64,000 nt of DNA, from assembly GCA_013400115.1 (NCBI GenBank), contig VXBP01008594.1, positions 310,001 through 374,000 on the forward strand. Direction: 5' to 3'. The notes beneath the pieces are model-generated. The model saw nothing but the letters and a program-made list of their open reading frames with translations, did no database searches and had not been told where the DNA came from. The stretch is from Rhinopomastus cyanomelas. Its lineage: Eukaryota; Chordata; Aves; Bucerotiformes; Rhinopomastidae. Below, in pieces: positions 22,631 to 31,990 of this stretch (position 1 is the stretch's first letter; every line of letters starts with the position of its first letter). A program made the translations under genes and the position numbers.

Positions 22631-23069
22631 GGGTGGTGGCAGCAGAGTGAGATGTGAGTCTGAGATGCACTAGTGTCCAGAGATGTGCTGGGGGACGCTC
22701 GTGGCAGGACTATAGCCCTCAATACTTAGTGTTTAGGAGAAAACACAAGTTGTCATGACTGCAGACAAATTAAAAGGTTTGTTTTGTGCTGCAAAATGAG
22801 CCACAGCACCTTCTGCAACGTGTTTGCCTTCACCCCATTCCCCAGGGGTGCACTTCAGCAGGAGATGCTGAGGCCACACCAAACGGCACTGCTGCTGGTC
22901 AGTGACAACAGCTCATGGCTCAGAAATGATCCATCTGTCACACTGCAGTTTTCTGGCTTATTTCTTCTCCTCCCATGCAGACCCCAAAGGCTCCCAGTTT
23001 CCGTGGTGCTGCAAACCCTACATGTCCACCCGCAGTCCACGTTGTGCCCACCAAGAGCAGCTGCCAGCC

Positions 23070-23340
23070 CTAGGGATGGGATAACAAATCCCGTCGTGCA
23101 TCGCACACACCAAAACATCTCCTCTCCTGGGACAGGGGGATGCCATGGGGCAAATGAAGAGTTGTCAAAGTGCTTCAGAGTGCCAGGGGATGAGGGATAT
23201 GCAAGGACAACGCTAATGAGATGGCTGGGGAGGGGGAGGGATTGCTGTGGGGTTTGTTCTTAAGGGCTAGAGAAGAGGAAAAGAAAATTGACTTTTTTTT
23301 CTTCTTTTTTTTTGGTCCTAATAGACCCCAGCAATTTTCA
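23070..23340. repeat. Diverged duplicated block, copy 2 (not CR1)
   Basis: Partner of 22,380-22,630 in the same orientation, about 700 bp away. The best-kept core is 23,235-23,330, including 'gaagaggaaaagaaa' at about 23,272 and a longer T-run than in copy 1. Small gaps separate the matching islands, which indicates considerable age. Confidence 0.5.
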
Positions 23341-24209
23341 GGCACGCAGAGACACACAGAGCGCCACTTCCCTTTCATTACCTGGGCAAGGAGGCTGAAG
23401 GCCTGGCAGGGAGGCGAAGGGGGAGATCCTCAGCCCAACCTGGGTCATTGCTGCAAGAGTTTTGCAGCAAAAAGAGCTGGGAAAGATTAACTCAACCTCC
23501 CCTTGTGTTCCCAGGCTGAGGAACTTCCAGGAGAGCACTGCAGCCTGACCCCAATGACCGTGGGTCCAGGTGAAATAAAGGGTCTGTTCTGCACAAGCCC
23601 CCAGCAAACAGCAGCAGCCACTTTGCAAGGTGCCTGCACTAGCCAGCAGAGCATTGAATTGGCCATTTCACCCTGACGAAGAGGGGGATGGGAGAGGAAA
23701 TGGTTCAGCCACCAGCTCCCACCCAGCCATTCAATGCTCTTTGCCTCCAGTTTATTCTGTTTCTGCATCGTCCCAGCTTGAGGGAATGAAATTCAGGTTT
23801 CCATGTATTTACTGATCGAGAAGATGGACAGTTTGGGTTTGCTGTGTTGGAACTTGTTCTGCCAAGCAATATCCCTTTTATGACCAAGATTTCTACTCCG
23901 GTTATAACTGGTTTTAAACTTGGTTTGACTTTTTGTTTTATTCACTGAAATAAAACCTGAGATGCTTGAGTGAGGGGAAGTGATTCCAAAAGGCACCAGC
24001 AAACCCAAAACCTCAAAAATAAGGAAAATAAAACCCAAACAGGTAGCTCAGGGCTGTCAGAGTGAACTGTCTGGTTGATCTGCCACAAAACATCACTTGA
24101 ATTTTGCCGTTTCAAAGGAATTTTGAAAAGACTGGGTAACATCCCCCGGCAGAGACAATGTTGTTATTTCAAAATTGCCAGCAAACCCAAAAAATTTCAT
24201 TTTCCTCTC

Positions 24210-24330
24210 TCTCTATTTGTAAGTGAATACTCACTGGGGTATCTGATAGCTGTAATTTCCTCTTCAAGCTGTGTAATTAGCCACCTCAATCAAACAGCAT
24301 CGTTTCTATCTTTGCTCGAAGAATAAACTA
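24210..24330. promoter_or_regulatory. Candidate conserved non-coding element
   Basis: The segment contains 'gctgtgtaattagccacctc' followed by 'aatcaaacagc', a combination of homeodomain and PBX/SOX-like cores in otherwise unique sequence. Evidence is compositional only. Confidence 0.22.
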
Positions 24331-24454
24331 TTCTGACTGCAAAACAAACGCCTTTTCCTCAACTCCAGCAAATCCCAGGGCCAGGATGGAATTTGGCAGC
24401 CAATGTTATCTTTCAGCCGGTGCTCACACCCGTCATGGGCTCTGAAAGCTTTCT

Positions 24455-24646
24455 GGGGAAGAAAAAAGTAGGAGAAACGTGGCAAAAAAAAAGAAAGAAA
24501 AAAGGAAAAAAGAACAAAGAAAAAAGAATAAAAAGGAAAAAAGAAAAAAAGGAGGGAAAGGAAAAAAGCAAAAAACAGAAAAAATGAAAAAAGAAGAAAG
24601 AGGAAAAAGAAAGAAAGGGGGGGGAAAAAAGAAAGAAAAGAAAAGA
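24455..24646. repeat. Purine-only (A/G) low-complexity tract
   Basis: About 190 bp are almost entirely A and G on the + strand, mostly (A)4-7 separated by G or GG, with only a few T or C. The last part has a run of eight G near 24,618. It is a decayed GAAA-type simple repeat and can form polypurine structures. Frames through it (K/E/R-rich or F/S-rich) are artefacts. Confidence 0.9.
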
Positions 24647-25751
24647 TGGGGCTGACTCATGTCTCTTGCTCATTCCTCTGTAACAGCACCCAGCAAACAG
24701 GAGGTGGGAGGAAGGATTTCACTCTGTGTTGATGGATAGATTTTTGCCCCTAGACTGTGGTTTTGGGAGGATTTTGTAGGGAAGGAGCTGCAGGGTTACC
24801 CAGAGGTTACCCAGAGGGTTTCCTTCGGATCCCCTGAAAGCCCCAAAAGCAGCGCAGCACAATTATCATTGTCAGCACTTTTCTCCCCCCTATTTTCCAG
24901 CAGAGAAAATGACCCTCATTTTCAACACAGAAACCATTTCCCAAGAAGGTCATGAACTGGAAATCTCCAGGTCCAATTCACCCCCCCTTCCCTGGGCTTG
25001 GAGTTGTCTTTTATATCGGGGCGTAAGACCCTGCGCGGCCCCATTTCTCTCCTGCCCCCTTTCCCATGTCAGGATGTCACTCGACATCGGAGCAGGCAGT
25101 GCCAGCCAGCACATTATTTACCAGCAACGCTTAGCTGAAGCCAGTCCCAGGAGATTCACCGGTGGCTGGGAGCAGCCTCTGCTCCGTAAAACAGAAGGAA
25201 AAGAGGGAAATTGCCTTATAAAAAACCACAAGGACTTTGGGTTTTCTTCTCTTTGCTCTTAAACGCAAGGCTGGCTTTGGAGCCTGCTCAGTCCTTGCCT
25301 GGTTCCTGGCAGACTTGAGAGTCAGAACTTTTCCTCCCTCTTCTGCTTAGCATAACAATCCCTTGTTAACATAATAAGATTAATTCTGGTGCTGCAATCA
25401 GGAAGCCACACTTTCTCCCAGCCCTAAATAATATCGTTTCCCTGTCTCATTTACAAGGGAGTGAGGGGGTTTCGTTCTGATTTCCCCCCTCCCCTTTACA
25501 CTGGGAAAAAAAGGCATCTTGTAATCTGGAGATAAATAGAGCAGTGAGGAAGCTTCCCATTCTCCTCCAATCTGATTGCAGTGGCAGCAAAAGGACATGG
25601 GCCTAATTAAAATGCCAATCAAGCAAAAATGGGATCCATTGTTTTTATACAAATGTTCCACTTAACCCTTGGCGGCTGGTCCATCGCGGCCTACAAGAGC
25701 CACCTCTGCCTCAGCAAAACTGCCCAAGTCTGGTTTCATCCAGAGCTTATG

Positions 25752-26388
25752 GGGTGAAAAATCCCCTCGGAGTCCTGGTTGACAACCTGCTGAACAGGAG
25801 CCAGCAGGGTGCCCAGGTGGCATCCTGGCTTGGATCAACAATAGTGTGGCCAGCAGGACTAGGGACGTCTTGTACTGGGCACTGAGGAGGCCTCCCCTTG
25901 ACTACTGGGGGCAGTGGTGGGCCCCTCCCTTCAAGAAAGAGATGGAGGGGCTGGACTGGGTCCAGAGGAGCAATGAGGCCGAGGAAGGGACTAGACAGAA
26001 AGGCTGATGAGGGGAGGCTGAGGGAGCTGGGGACGTTATCCTGGAAGAGAGTCAGGGCGAACCTTCTCCCTCTCTCCAGCTCCCTGAAGGGAGGTTGTAG
26101 TCAGGTGGGGGTCAGGCTCTTCTCTCAGGCAACCAGCAACAGGACGAGAGGGCAAGGCCTGAAGCTGCCAGGGGAGGGTTAGGTCAGATGTTAGGAAGCC
26201 CTTCCTCACGGAAAGGGTGATCAGAGCCCAGACTGGACTGCCCAGGGCAGTACTGGAGTCCCCATCCCTGCAGGTGTTGAAGGCCAGCCTGGCTGTGGCC
26301 CTTAGTGCCCTGGTGATGTTAGGTCCTGGGCTGGGCTGGATGAGCTCGGAGGGCTTTTCTAGCCCAAATAATTCTGTGGTTCTCTGTA
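25752..26388 (+). mobile_element. CR1 LINE, subfamily B, 0.64 kb
   Basis: It starts in ORF2 at 'ggagtcctggttgacaacct' and includes 'ctgaacaggagccagcaggg' and 'caatagtgtggccagcagga'. It ends in the B-type 3' region ('gccaggggagggttaggtca', 'ggtcctgggctgggctggat') and a short tail 'attctgtggttctctg'. Internal gaps relative to 12,106 are visible near 25,820 and 25,875. Frames are broken. Confidence 0.92.
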
Positions 26389-26659
26389 AAAGCCACATAA
26401 CTGGTGAGAAGGCCGGTCTGCCGGTGTCCAGCAGTCTCATTTCCCACTGCCAGCTGCTCTCCTGCAGATGGTGGGAGGAGCTGTGGAGCTCCCTCCTCTC
26501 CTCCAGCAAAGCTGGAAAAAGTTAGGCTCGGATGAGGATTCTTTGCAAACACTAATGCAGCCCAGACTCTATCGTGTTGAGACATAGGAATAACACCTAA
26601 TCCAGAGAGCCCATCCCCAAACATGTCTGGGAAGGAGCTGAACAGGTTACAGGATGAGG

Positions 26660-26998
26660 GACATCATTAAAGCTTAGAAATATTTAAGGGGTGAGTGTTG
26701 GGATGAGTGGACCAGATTCTTCTCAGTGGTCCTCAGCAACAGGACAAGGGGCAATGGGCACAAACTGGAATATAGGAGGTTAAATTTAAACAGGACAAGC
26801 TTTTCTTTCTGGTGAGGGTGATGGAGCCCTCTCCCAGGCTGCCCAGAGAGGTTGTGGAGTCTTCGGCTCCAGAGACATCCCAAACCTGCCTGGACTGTTC
26901 CTGTGTGAACTGTCCTAGGGGATCCTGCTCTGGCAGGGGGGTTGGACTAGATGATCTGCAGAGGTTCCTTCCAACCCCACCGGTCTGGGATTCTATGG
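26660..26998 (+). mobile_element. CR1 LINE, 5'-truncated, 0.34 kb
   Basis: It begins at 'catcattaaagcttagaaat' (the LINVYKYL-coding region, decayed) and includes 'caacaggacaaggggcaatg' and 'gcccagagaggttgtggagt'. It ends 'ggttggactagatgatctgc' with a tail remnant 'gggattctatggc'. Confidence 0.9.
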
Positions 26999-27357
26999 CT
27001 GATCTTGCTTAAAGGATGCTCCTGTACCTGTTGAGATCAAACAGCTCTCCCACGGTGCCATTTACCTCCTGACTCCCTGTGGGAGTCACTGCCCTTCACC
27101 AGGCCCTTCTCTGCAGAGCTCCATAAACCTCCTTCTCTTTAGAGACAAGCTTGAGGCACATCGAACCCATCCGCTGCTGCAGGTTCATCTTAGTGATGTC
27201 AGGGGCCGCTGGCAGCAGAGCAGGAGCCAGCTGCATGCAAAGCACAACAATAAAATAACCCTGCTGTGGAGGGCCTGCTCGAGAGGCCTCAGCAACACAT
27301 GAAGGGGTGGTGGAGGGAGTGATCTCAGCTAAGTGAGGAAGACTAATGAGAAACCCT
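26999..27357. other. Unique non-coding spacer
   Basis: Nothing recognisable. No repeat or exon signal is seen. Confidence 0.4.
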
Positions 27358-27409
27358 CCTGTAAGGTCCCTTCCAACCCAACCCACTCTCCAAGTCTATG
27401 ATATTATGG
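27358..27409 (+). mobile_element. CR1 LINE tail only (about 50 bp)
   Basis: 'gtaaggtcccttccaaccca', 'cccactctcc' and 'aagtctatgatattatgg' form a diverged CR1 end with one or two tail units. The copy is nearly fully 5'-truncated. Confidence 0.75.
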
Positions 27410-28295
27410 TGTTTGGTCCCTTTGAGAAGGAGATGCCAGGTTGGTGTCAGAAGCCTGGCTGCCTCCTGCCTCCACTTGAAACCAAAATATTATCAAAACC
27501 CTTTTCCTCTTAATCTTTAACTCTTGAAGACTAGGTGCCTTTCTCCTGGCAACGCTGTTAGCAGGCCTTGCCTGTCCCTGCCTGCCCTGCTTGCAGAGCA
27601 GCTGCACAGGAGCTTTAGCAAGTGTCACAGGCTGAGCTGACCTGCCAGCTGCCCACACAGTTTGGGGGGAAAAGAAAGGAGGAAATGAAGAGCAAAAAGA
27701 GCTGAGCTGCTTTCTCGGCCTTTGGCTGGGTTGTTTTCAGAGAGGGGCCAGTGGGAACGGTGGAAGGGGACTGCGGTTGTATTGGAAACCAAGGCGGTGG
27801 AAGAGCTGGAGTGCTGCAAACCTCCTGCTATCCTGTATCTCTGCTGAACAGCCAGGGGCTTTCTGAAGGCAACTCTCATCCCTTCCGCATGGGTCACAAA
27901 AAAGTGTCTCTGTTTCTTGCATCCCAGGAAGAGAACAGCCTCCTGACTTGATGTTCCCGGCCTGTTGGTGGGAAAAAAGAAAGAGTCCCCATAACCTCAA
28001 AGGCATCTCAGCCAGCTTTGTCACATCTCACCTTGGCATCTCCATAACACCTCTTGGCCCCAATCCCTCAGCAAAGTTCCTCAGTGCATTACTAAGGCTG
28101 TGCATCTCTCCTGTTATCTGGAGAAACAACCTCTCCTTCGATCCTATTGTCTAGATCATTTTGCTTCCCAGTTTGGGGATAGCTCATGCTCTGAAGGGTT
28201 TTTCCGGGAAACAGGCAGGAAGGGTGAGCCGCAATTCACAGAGGGGAAACTGAGGCACCAGGGAATGAATTTTACAGAATCTCTTTTGTGGGAAG
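27410..28295. other. Unique non-coding stretch
   Basis: No gene or repeat recognised. Confidence 0.4.
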
Positions 28296-28420
28296 AGCAC
28301 TTTAAGTCCAACCATTGACCCAGCACTGCCAGGTCACCACTAACCCCTGTCTCAGGTCCACATGCTGTTTAAACATCTCCAGGGATGGGGACTCCATTTC
28401 CCCATGGCCTCTGTAGCAAG
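28296..28420 (-). mobile_element. Old CR1 fragment, 0.12 kb
   Basis: The + strand reads 'ttaagtccaaccattgaccc', 'ccaggtcaccactaacccct' and 'acatctccagggatggggac', the complement of a CR1 3' region. There is no terminal tail. It is the last CR1 before a gap of more than 10 kb in CR1 distribution. Confidence 0.75.
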
Positions 28421-30877
28421 AGCAGGGAAAATCTCTGCATCCCAGCTCAATGGTTTTAACAGCAGAGCTCTGTACAGCTTTCACTTGTCATTTTAAATGT
28501 CGAGGAAAAGATTTTATAAAGCAGGCAAATGTTCTGATTCTTCTCCTCTCGCTCCCTCTCCCAGGTGCTTGGCTCAGCATTGTATCATGCAGGAATCAAA
28601 TCGGTCGGAGCTGCTGTTGTCCTGCTGCTTAAAACTCCATTTTCTGTCAATATTGCTTCATTTTTATCAAGTTACTTACTGGTTTTATATTATTCTCTTT
28701 CCCACCCCTCCTCCTGCTTTGCTGCAGCATTTCAGAACATTTTGTTTCTTGCACTTCTCGGTAAATAGCCTGGAAGTAAGAGAGTCAAAGGCACACGGAA
28801 AATATTCGCTCTCATTGTTGTGATGTTTCATATCTATAGCACTTGTCAATGCAGACTATAACAACAAAAATAAAGGGAAAGGGAAAAAAATGGGGGGAAA
28901 AAAAGAAGAGAAAGATGCCTGGTTTATCCCTCTTGACTTTCAGAAGCAAATGGGGGGTTATCAGCTGCACTTCCCAGCTCTGAGCAGGTAGATATTGCCC
29001 AGGGCAGGTGCACAAACCCCAGTGACAGGGAGACATGTGGTTGTGGTCCCAGAAAAGTCAAGTTCTAGAGGCTGCAGAGGACCCCAGTGTGGGCTCCCAC
29101 CCTCAAACCCCAACCTCAGGGCAGGTCTGCCTCGCAGTGACTTAATATTCTTCCCCAAAGGCCGTTCCACCCTGATTGTCTCAGCTTTTTTAATTGCAAT
29201 GATTCATTTCCTTCCACAGAGCAGAATTAAGCGAGATACCCAGGAAGAGCATTTAATAATCAGTTTGCACTTGACTTTGTCTCCTGTTGCACCGCGGAGC
29301 TGCAGGTACCCACGGTCTGCAGACGACGCTCAGGGCTGCAGCCCTCACGCAGCTCCAACCAGCCAAAATTAGCCCAGAAACCCGATTATTTTTTTTAACA
29401 CCATGGTCCCCCTAAATCAAATTTGACTACCAACGCAGTGGAAACGGCAGAGGTAATCAGTTAATAAAACTCCGCGCTCACACGCTGCTTTCATTCAAGG
29501 ATTTAAAGCCCTTTGCAAAGGTCAGTCCTACAACGATGAGAATTTTCCAGCTGAAATGTTTTCACCAGGAAGGAGAGAAAGAAAGGTGGGGAGGGGAGAG
29601 AGAAAAAGATTCTCTTTTCCTAGAAGTTAGAAAATTTAATGCAGGCAAGAAATAATATTCCTTAGGAAAAAAAAAGAAAGAAAGAAATTGCTGTGAAAAT
29701 GTTAATGGTGTTTTGAAGCTTCACAGGAAAATCTGCCTCGTGCAGCAGCCTGAACGCACATCAGCACCCCCAAGTCTGCAAGCAAACAGCATTTTACAGA
29801 ATAAACTAAAACACAACAGGGAAAGTCTCAGATTTATTTAGAAATATCATTCAAGCTGTGGTGAAGTCATTGCTGCTGCCAGAGAAACCCACCAGTAACC
29901 TGTGCCAGCCCCACAGGGAGCCTCAGGAGCACCTCAAAGCCCCTCTGAGGGATTTGCCCACGGTGGCAGAGGGACTATAGAGTCCAGGAGCACCACCATG
30001 ACCTCTGGGATCATAACTCCAACAATCCAGCCCAAAATCTGCACCTTTCTCTCCCAAATTGGTTATGTAACCAGGAAGGGGAAAAAACCCTAGTATGAGG
30101 GATGAAGCCAACCAACTTCATTTCCCAAGGGATGCCAGCTAAAAAGCTCTTTATGGCCCAGGTGGCTACACAGAGATCACAGCCTAAGCCACTCATGCTC
30201 CTGCCATTGATAAATCTCCACTTTAACCTGCCTGGCATCGGGGTTAGCTATTGGCCCACCAACCAGTTAGTCACATTAGCCAAACCAGCAGCCACAAGCT
30301 CAACTCCCAGCAGGAGAGCAGGTGCTCAGGGAAACTCCTCAGCCCTCTTCAGAGTTCACCTTTGGGCACAGCAGTGAGTAATTAGAGGCCAGAGCTGTAA
30401 TTACTTTCCACATCTCAGCTGTATAATTGCGCTGGTGCCCCTGCCTGCCCTTTTGAACTGGGGAGATGGAGCCGAGGGACCCTCTAGCACAGTGAGTGTG
30501 TGTGTGGGGGGGGGGGCTAAGAAATGCTGGTTTTTTCTCTTTAATACTTATTTTGAGGTCCCTAAACTCTCTCTAGGCAAAAATGAAATTAAAAAGCAAC
30601 CCCAAAAGCTCAGAAATGTAAAGGGAAGAAAAAGCCCTTTTTCGTGTGTGTCACCCTCTGCCTTCACCATCCTATGCTGGGGTTACTCCTGCACTGTTCC
30701 ATCTTCAAAAAACCCTTCTTATTTGAGGTTTATTTATTAAAGAAACTTCTTCAGAGGATTTTTATTGTTTCTGAGGAGGGGAAAGAGCTATTGCCCACCC
30801 CGATGTAGGGGAGCCGTAACTGGGATGCACTAGGTCATGTTTTCGCCATTCCCTCAAGGTCTGTGAGGATGTAACTT
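28421..30877. other. CR1-free non-coding stretch left of the assembly gap
   Basis: AT-rich, CNE-like sequence at about 28,490-28,760 and 29,160-29,500 alternates with A/G-rich low complexity at 28,862-28,912 and 29,574-29,690. A TG run followed by 11 G occurs at 30,496-30,516. No credible exon was found. The + strand is visibly A/C-richer here than right of the gap. Confidence 0.35.
29160..29500. promoter_or_regulatory. Candidate conserved non-coding element
   Basis: It contains 'ttttttaattgcaatgattc' and 'catttaataatcagtttgca' in unique, non-repetitive sequence, with retained CpGs further on ('caccgcggagctgc', 'gcagacgacgctc'). Clustering of homeodomain cores next to intact CpGs suggests constraint. 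It lies 1.5-2 kb left of the presumed promoter. Confidence 0.3.
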
Positions 30878-30894
30878 GGGGGGGGGGGGGGGGG
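30878..30894 (+). repeat. Run of 17 G abutting the gap
   Basis: Uninterrupted G from 30,878 up to the first N, and the sequence after the gap also starts with GGGG. Such homopolymers stop polymerases and can form G-quadruplexes, so the gap probably reflects a hard GC-rich region. Confidence 0.95.
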
Positions 30895-31315
30895 NNNNNN
30901 NNNNNNNNNNNNNNNNNNNNNNNNNNNNNNNNNNNNNNNNNNNNNNNNNNNNNNNNNNNNNNNNNNNNNNNNNNNNNNNNNNNNNNNNNNNNNNNNNNNN
31001 NNNNNNNNNNNNNNNNNNNNNNNNNNNNNNNNNNNNNNNNNNNNNNNNNNNNNNNNNNNNNNNNNNNNNNNNNNNNNNNNNNNNNNNNNNNNNNNNNNNN
31101 NNNNNNNNNNNNNNNNNNNNNNNNNNNNNNNNNNNNNNNNNNNNNNNNNNNNNNNNNNNNNNNNNNNNNNNNNNNNNNNNNNNNNNNNNNNNNNNNNNNN
31201 NNNNNNNNNNNNNNNNNNNNNNNNNNNNNNNNNNNNNNNNNNNNNNNNNNNNNNNNNNNNNNNNNNNNNNNNNNNNNNNNNNNNNNNNNNNNNNNNNNNN
31301 NNNNNNNNNNNNNNN
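30895..31315. other. Assembly gap (421 N)
   Basis: All bases are N. The true length is unknown. The right flank is CpG-rich and the left flank is a G homopolymer, so the missing piece is probably GC-rich and may hold promoter or first-exon sequence. Confidence 0.99.
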
Positions 31316-31414
31316 GGGGAGCATCGCGGAGTTGTTCCGCAGCTGTGCCGAGGCAGCTCGCCGTTTTACAGGGGATTTTTTTTTAATTAAAAAAAAAAGG
31401 GGGAGATCTTTAGC

Positions 31415-31422
31415 ATGCAAAT
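31415..31422 (+). promoter_or_regulatory. Octamer motif ATGCAAAT
   Basis: Exact match to the POU-domain octamer, embedded in 'tagcatgcaaatgagttc' close to the gap. An 8-mer can occur by chance. Its position in the CpG-rich promoter candidate makes it worth noting. Confidence 0.35.
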
Positions 31423-31465
31423 GAGTTCTTTCTGCTCCGGCTCCGGTAATTAGATCGTGTTTGTG

Positions 31466-31473
31466 TGTAAACA
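31466..31473 (+). promoter_or_regulatory. Forkhead-type motif TGTAAACA
   Basis: Exact match to the core forkhead consensus TGTAAACA, 44 bp after the octamer and following 'taattagatcgtg'. Binding is not demonstrated. Confidence 0.3.
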
Positions 31474-31990
31474 CCGGCTCAGCGACACCCCACATCCATC
31501 CATCCATCACCCCCTGGTCCTTCTGCCGGCACCGGGGAAGGCGATGATGGCTCGTTCGGGTACGGGGAGGAACGCCAGAGGCTGCGTCTCCGGGGTAGGG
31601 GGCGATCCCCGCGGCTTGTAGGGGATCGGTTGGTTTGGAGGGGAAATGGGAAACCCCTGAGGGGGTGTTGCGGGGGGGGAGGGGAGGGGTCACAGCCGGT
31701 GACAACCGGGGCAGCAGCGTGGGAATCCGGAGGAATTTGCTTTCGGAACTTTGCTCCCTGCTCATCTTTCTCCTCCTCAGATGAAAAATAAAGGATTTAT
31801 GGAGTGAGAAGGCGGGGGTGGGGGGAACACACCCCCCCGGTTTTGGGAAGCTGCTGTGTGTTGTCACCTGTGGCGGACACGGAGCTCCGGGATGTTATGT
31901 GCCGGCTGCGCATCCCCGCGCGGGTGTCAGACCCCATCGGTGTCACCTCACGGGTGTCACAGACTAGCTCCCCAGACCGGCTTTGGGGAG

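Larger units (their letters stand above)
19235..25751. other. 6.5-kb CR1-free non-coding stretch
   Basis: No CR1 copy is visible for 6.5 kb. It holds CNE-like blocks (19,375-19,560; 22,180-22,370; 24,210-24,330), a diverged non-CR1 duplication (22,380-22,630 and 23,070-23,340) and a purine tract (24,455-24,646). No credible exon or RNA gene was recognised. Confidence 0.4.
31316..31990. promoter_or_regulatory. CpG-rich block, likely gene promoter region
   Basis: CpG dinucleotides are far denser here than in the rest of the window (for example 'gcatcgcgg', 'tgccggcaccgggg', 'gcgatccccgcgg', 'cggctgcgcatccccgcgcg'). GC-box-like G-rich segments lie around 31,670-31,690. Within it are an octamer ATGCAAAT (31,415-31,422), a forkhead-type TGTAAACA (31,466-31,473) and a (CATC)4 run at 31,493-31,508. 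CpG islands mark most vertebrate promoters. No start codon with a convincing donor could be fixed, so the gene is unnamed. It could also be only the flank of an island that lies in the gap. Confidence 0.55.

Noticed and set aside
22784..23263. 159-codon open frame on the + strand
   Set aside because: It has no recognisable domain, and its end overlaps the duplicated non-coding block at 23,070-23,340.
24413..24673. K/E-rich and F/S-rich open frames
   Set aside because: They are produced by the polypurine tract and are not genes.
26036..26509. 157-codon open frame on the - strand
   Set aside because: It is antisense to a B-type CR1 and its flank, a shadow of the repeat.
30876..31424. 182-codon open frame on the + strand across the gap
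   Set aside because: It starts in the G homopolymer and consists mostly of N. The short readable end (GSIAELFRSCAEAARRF) is not recognisable and has no donor.
30854..31867. 337-codon open frame on the - strand
   Set aside because: About 140 of its codons are N from the gap and many of the rest are low-complexity. It is open only because N cannot form stops.
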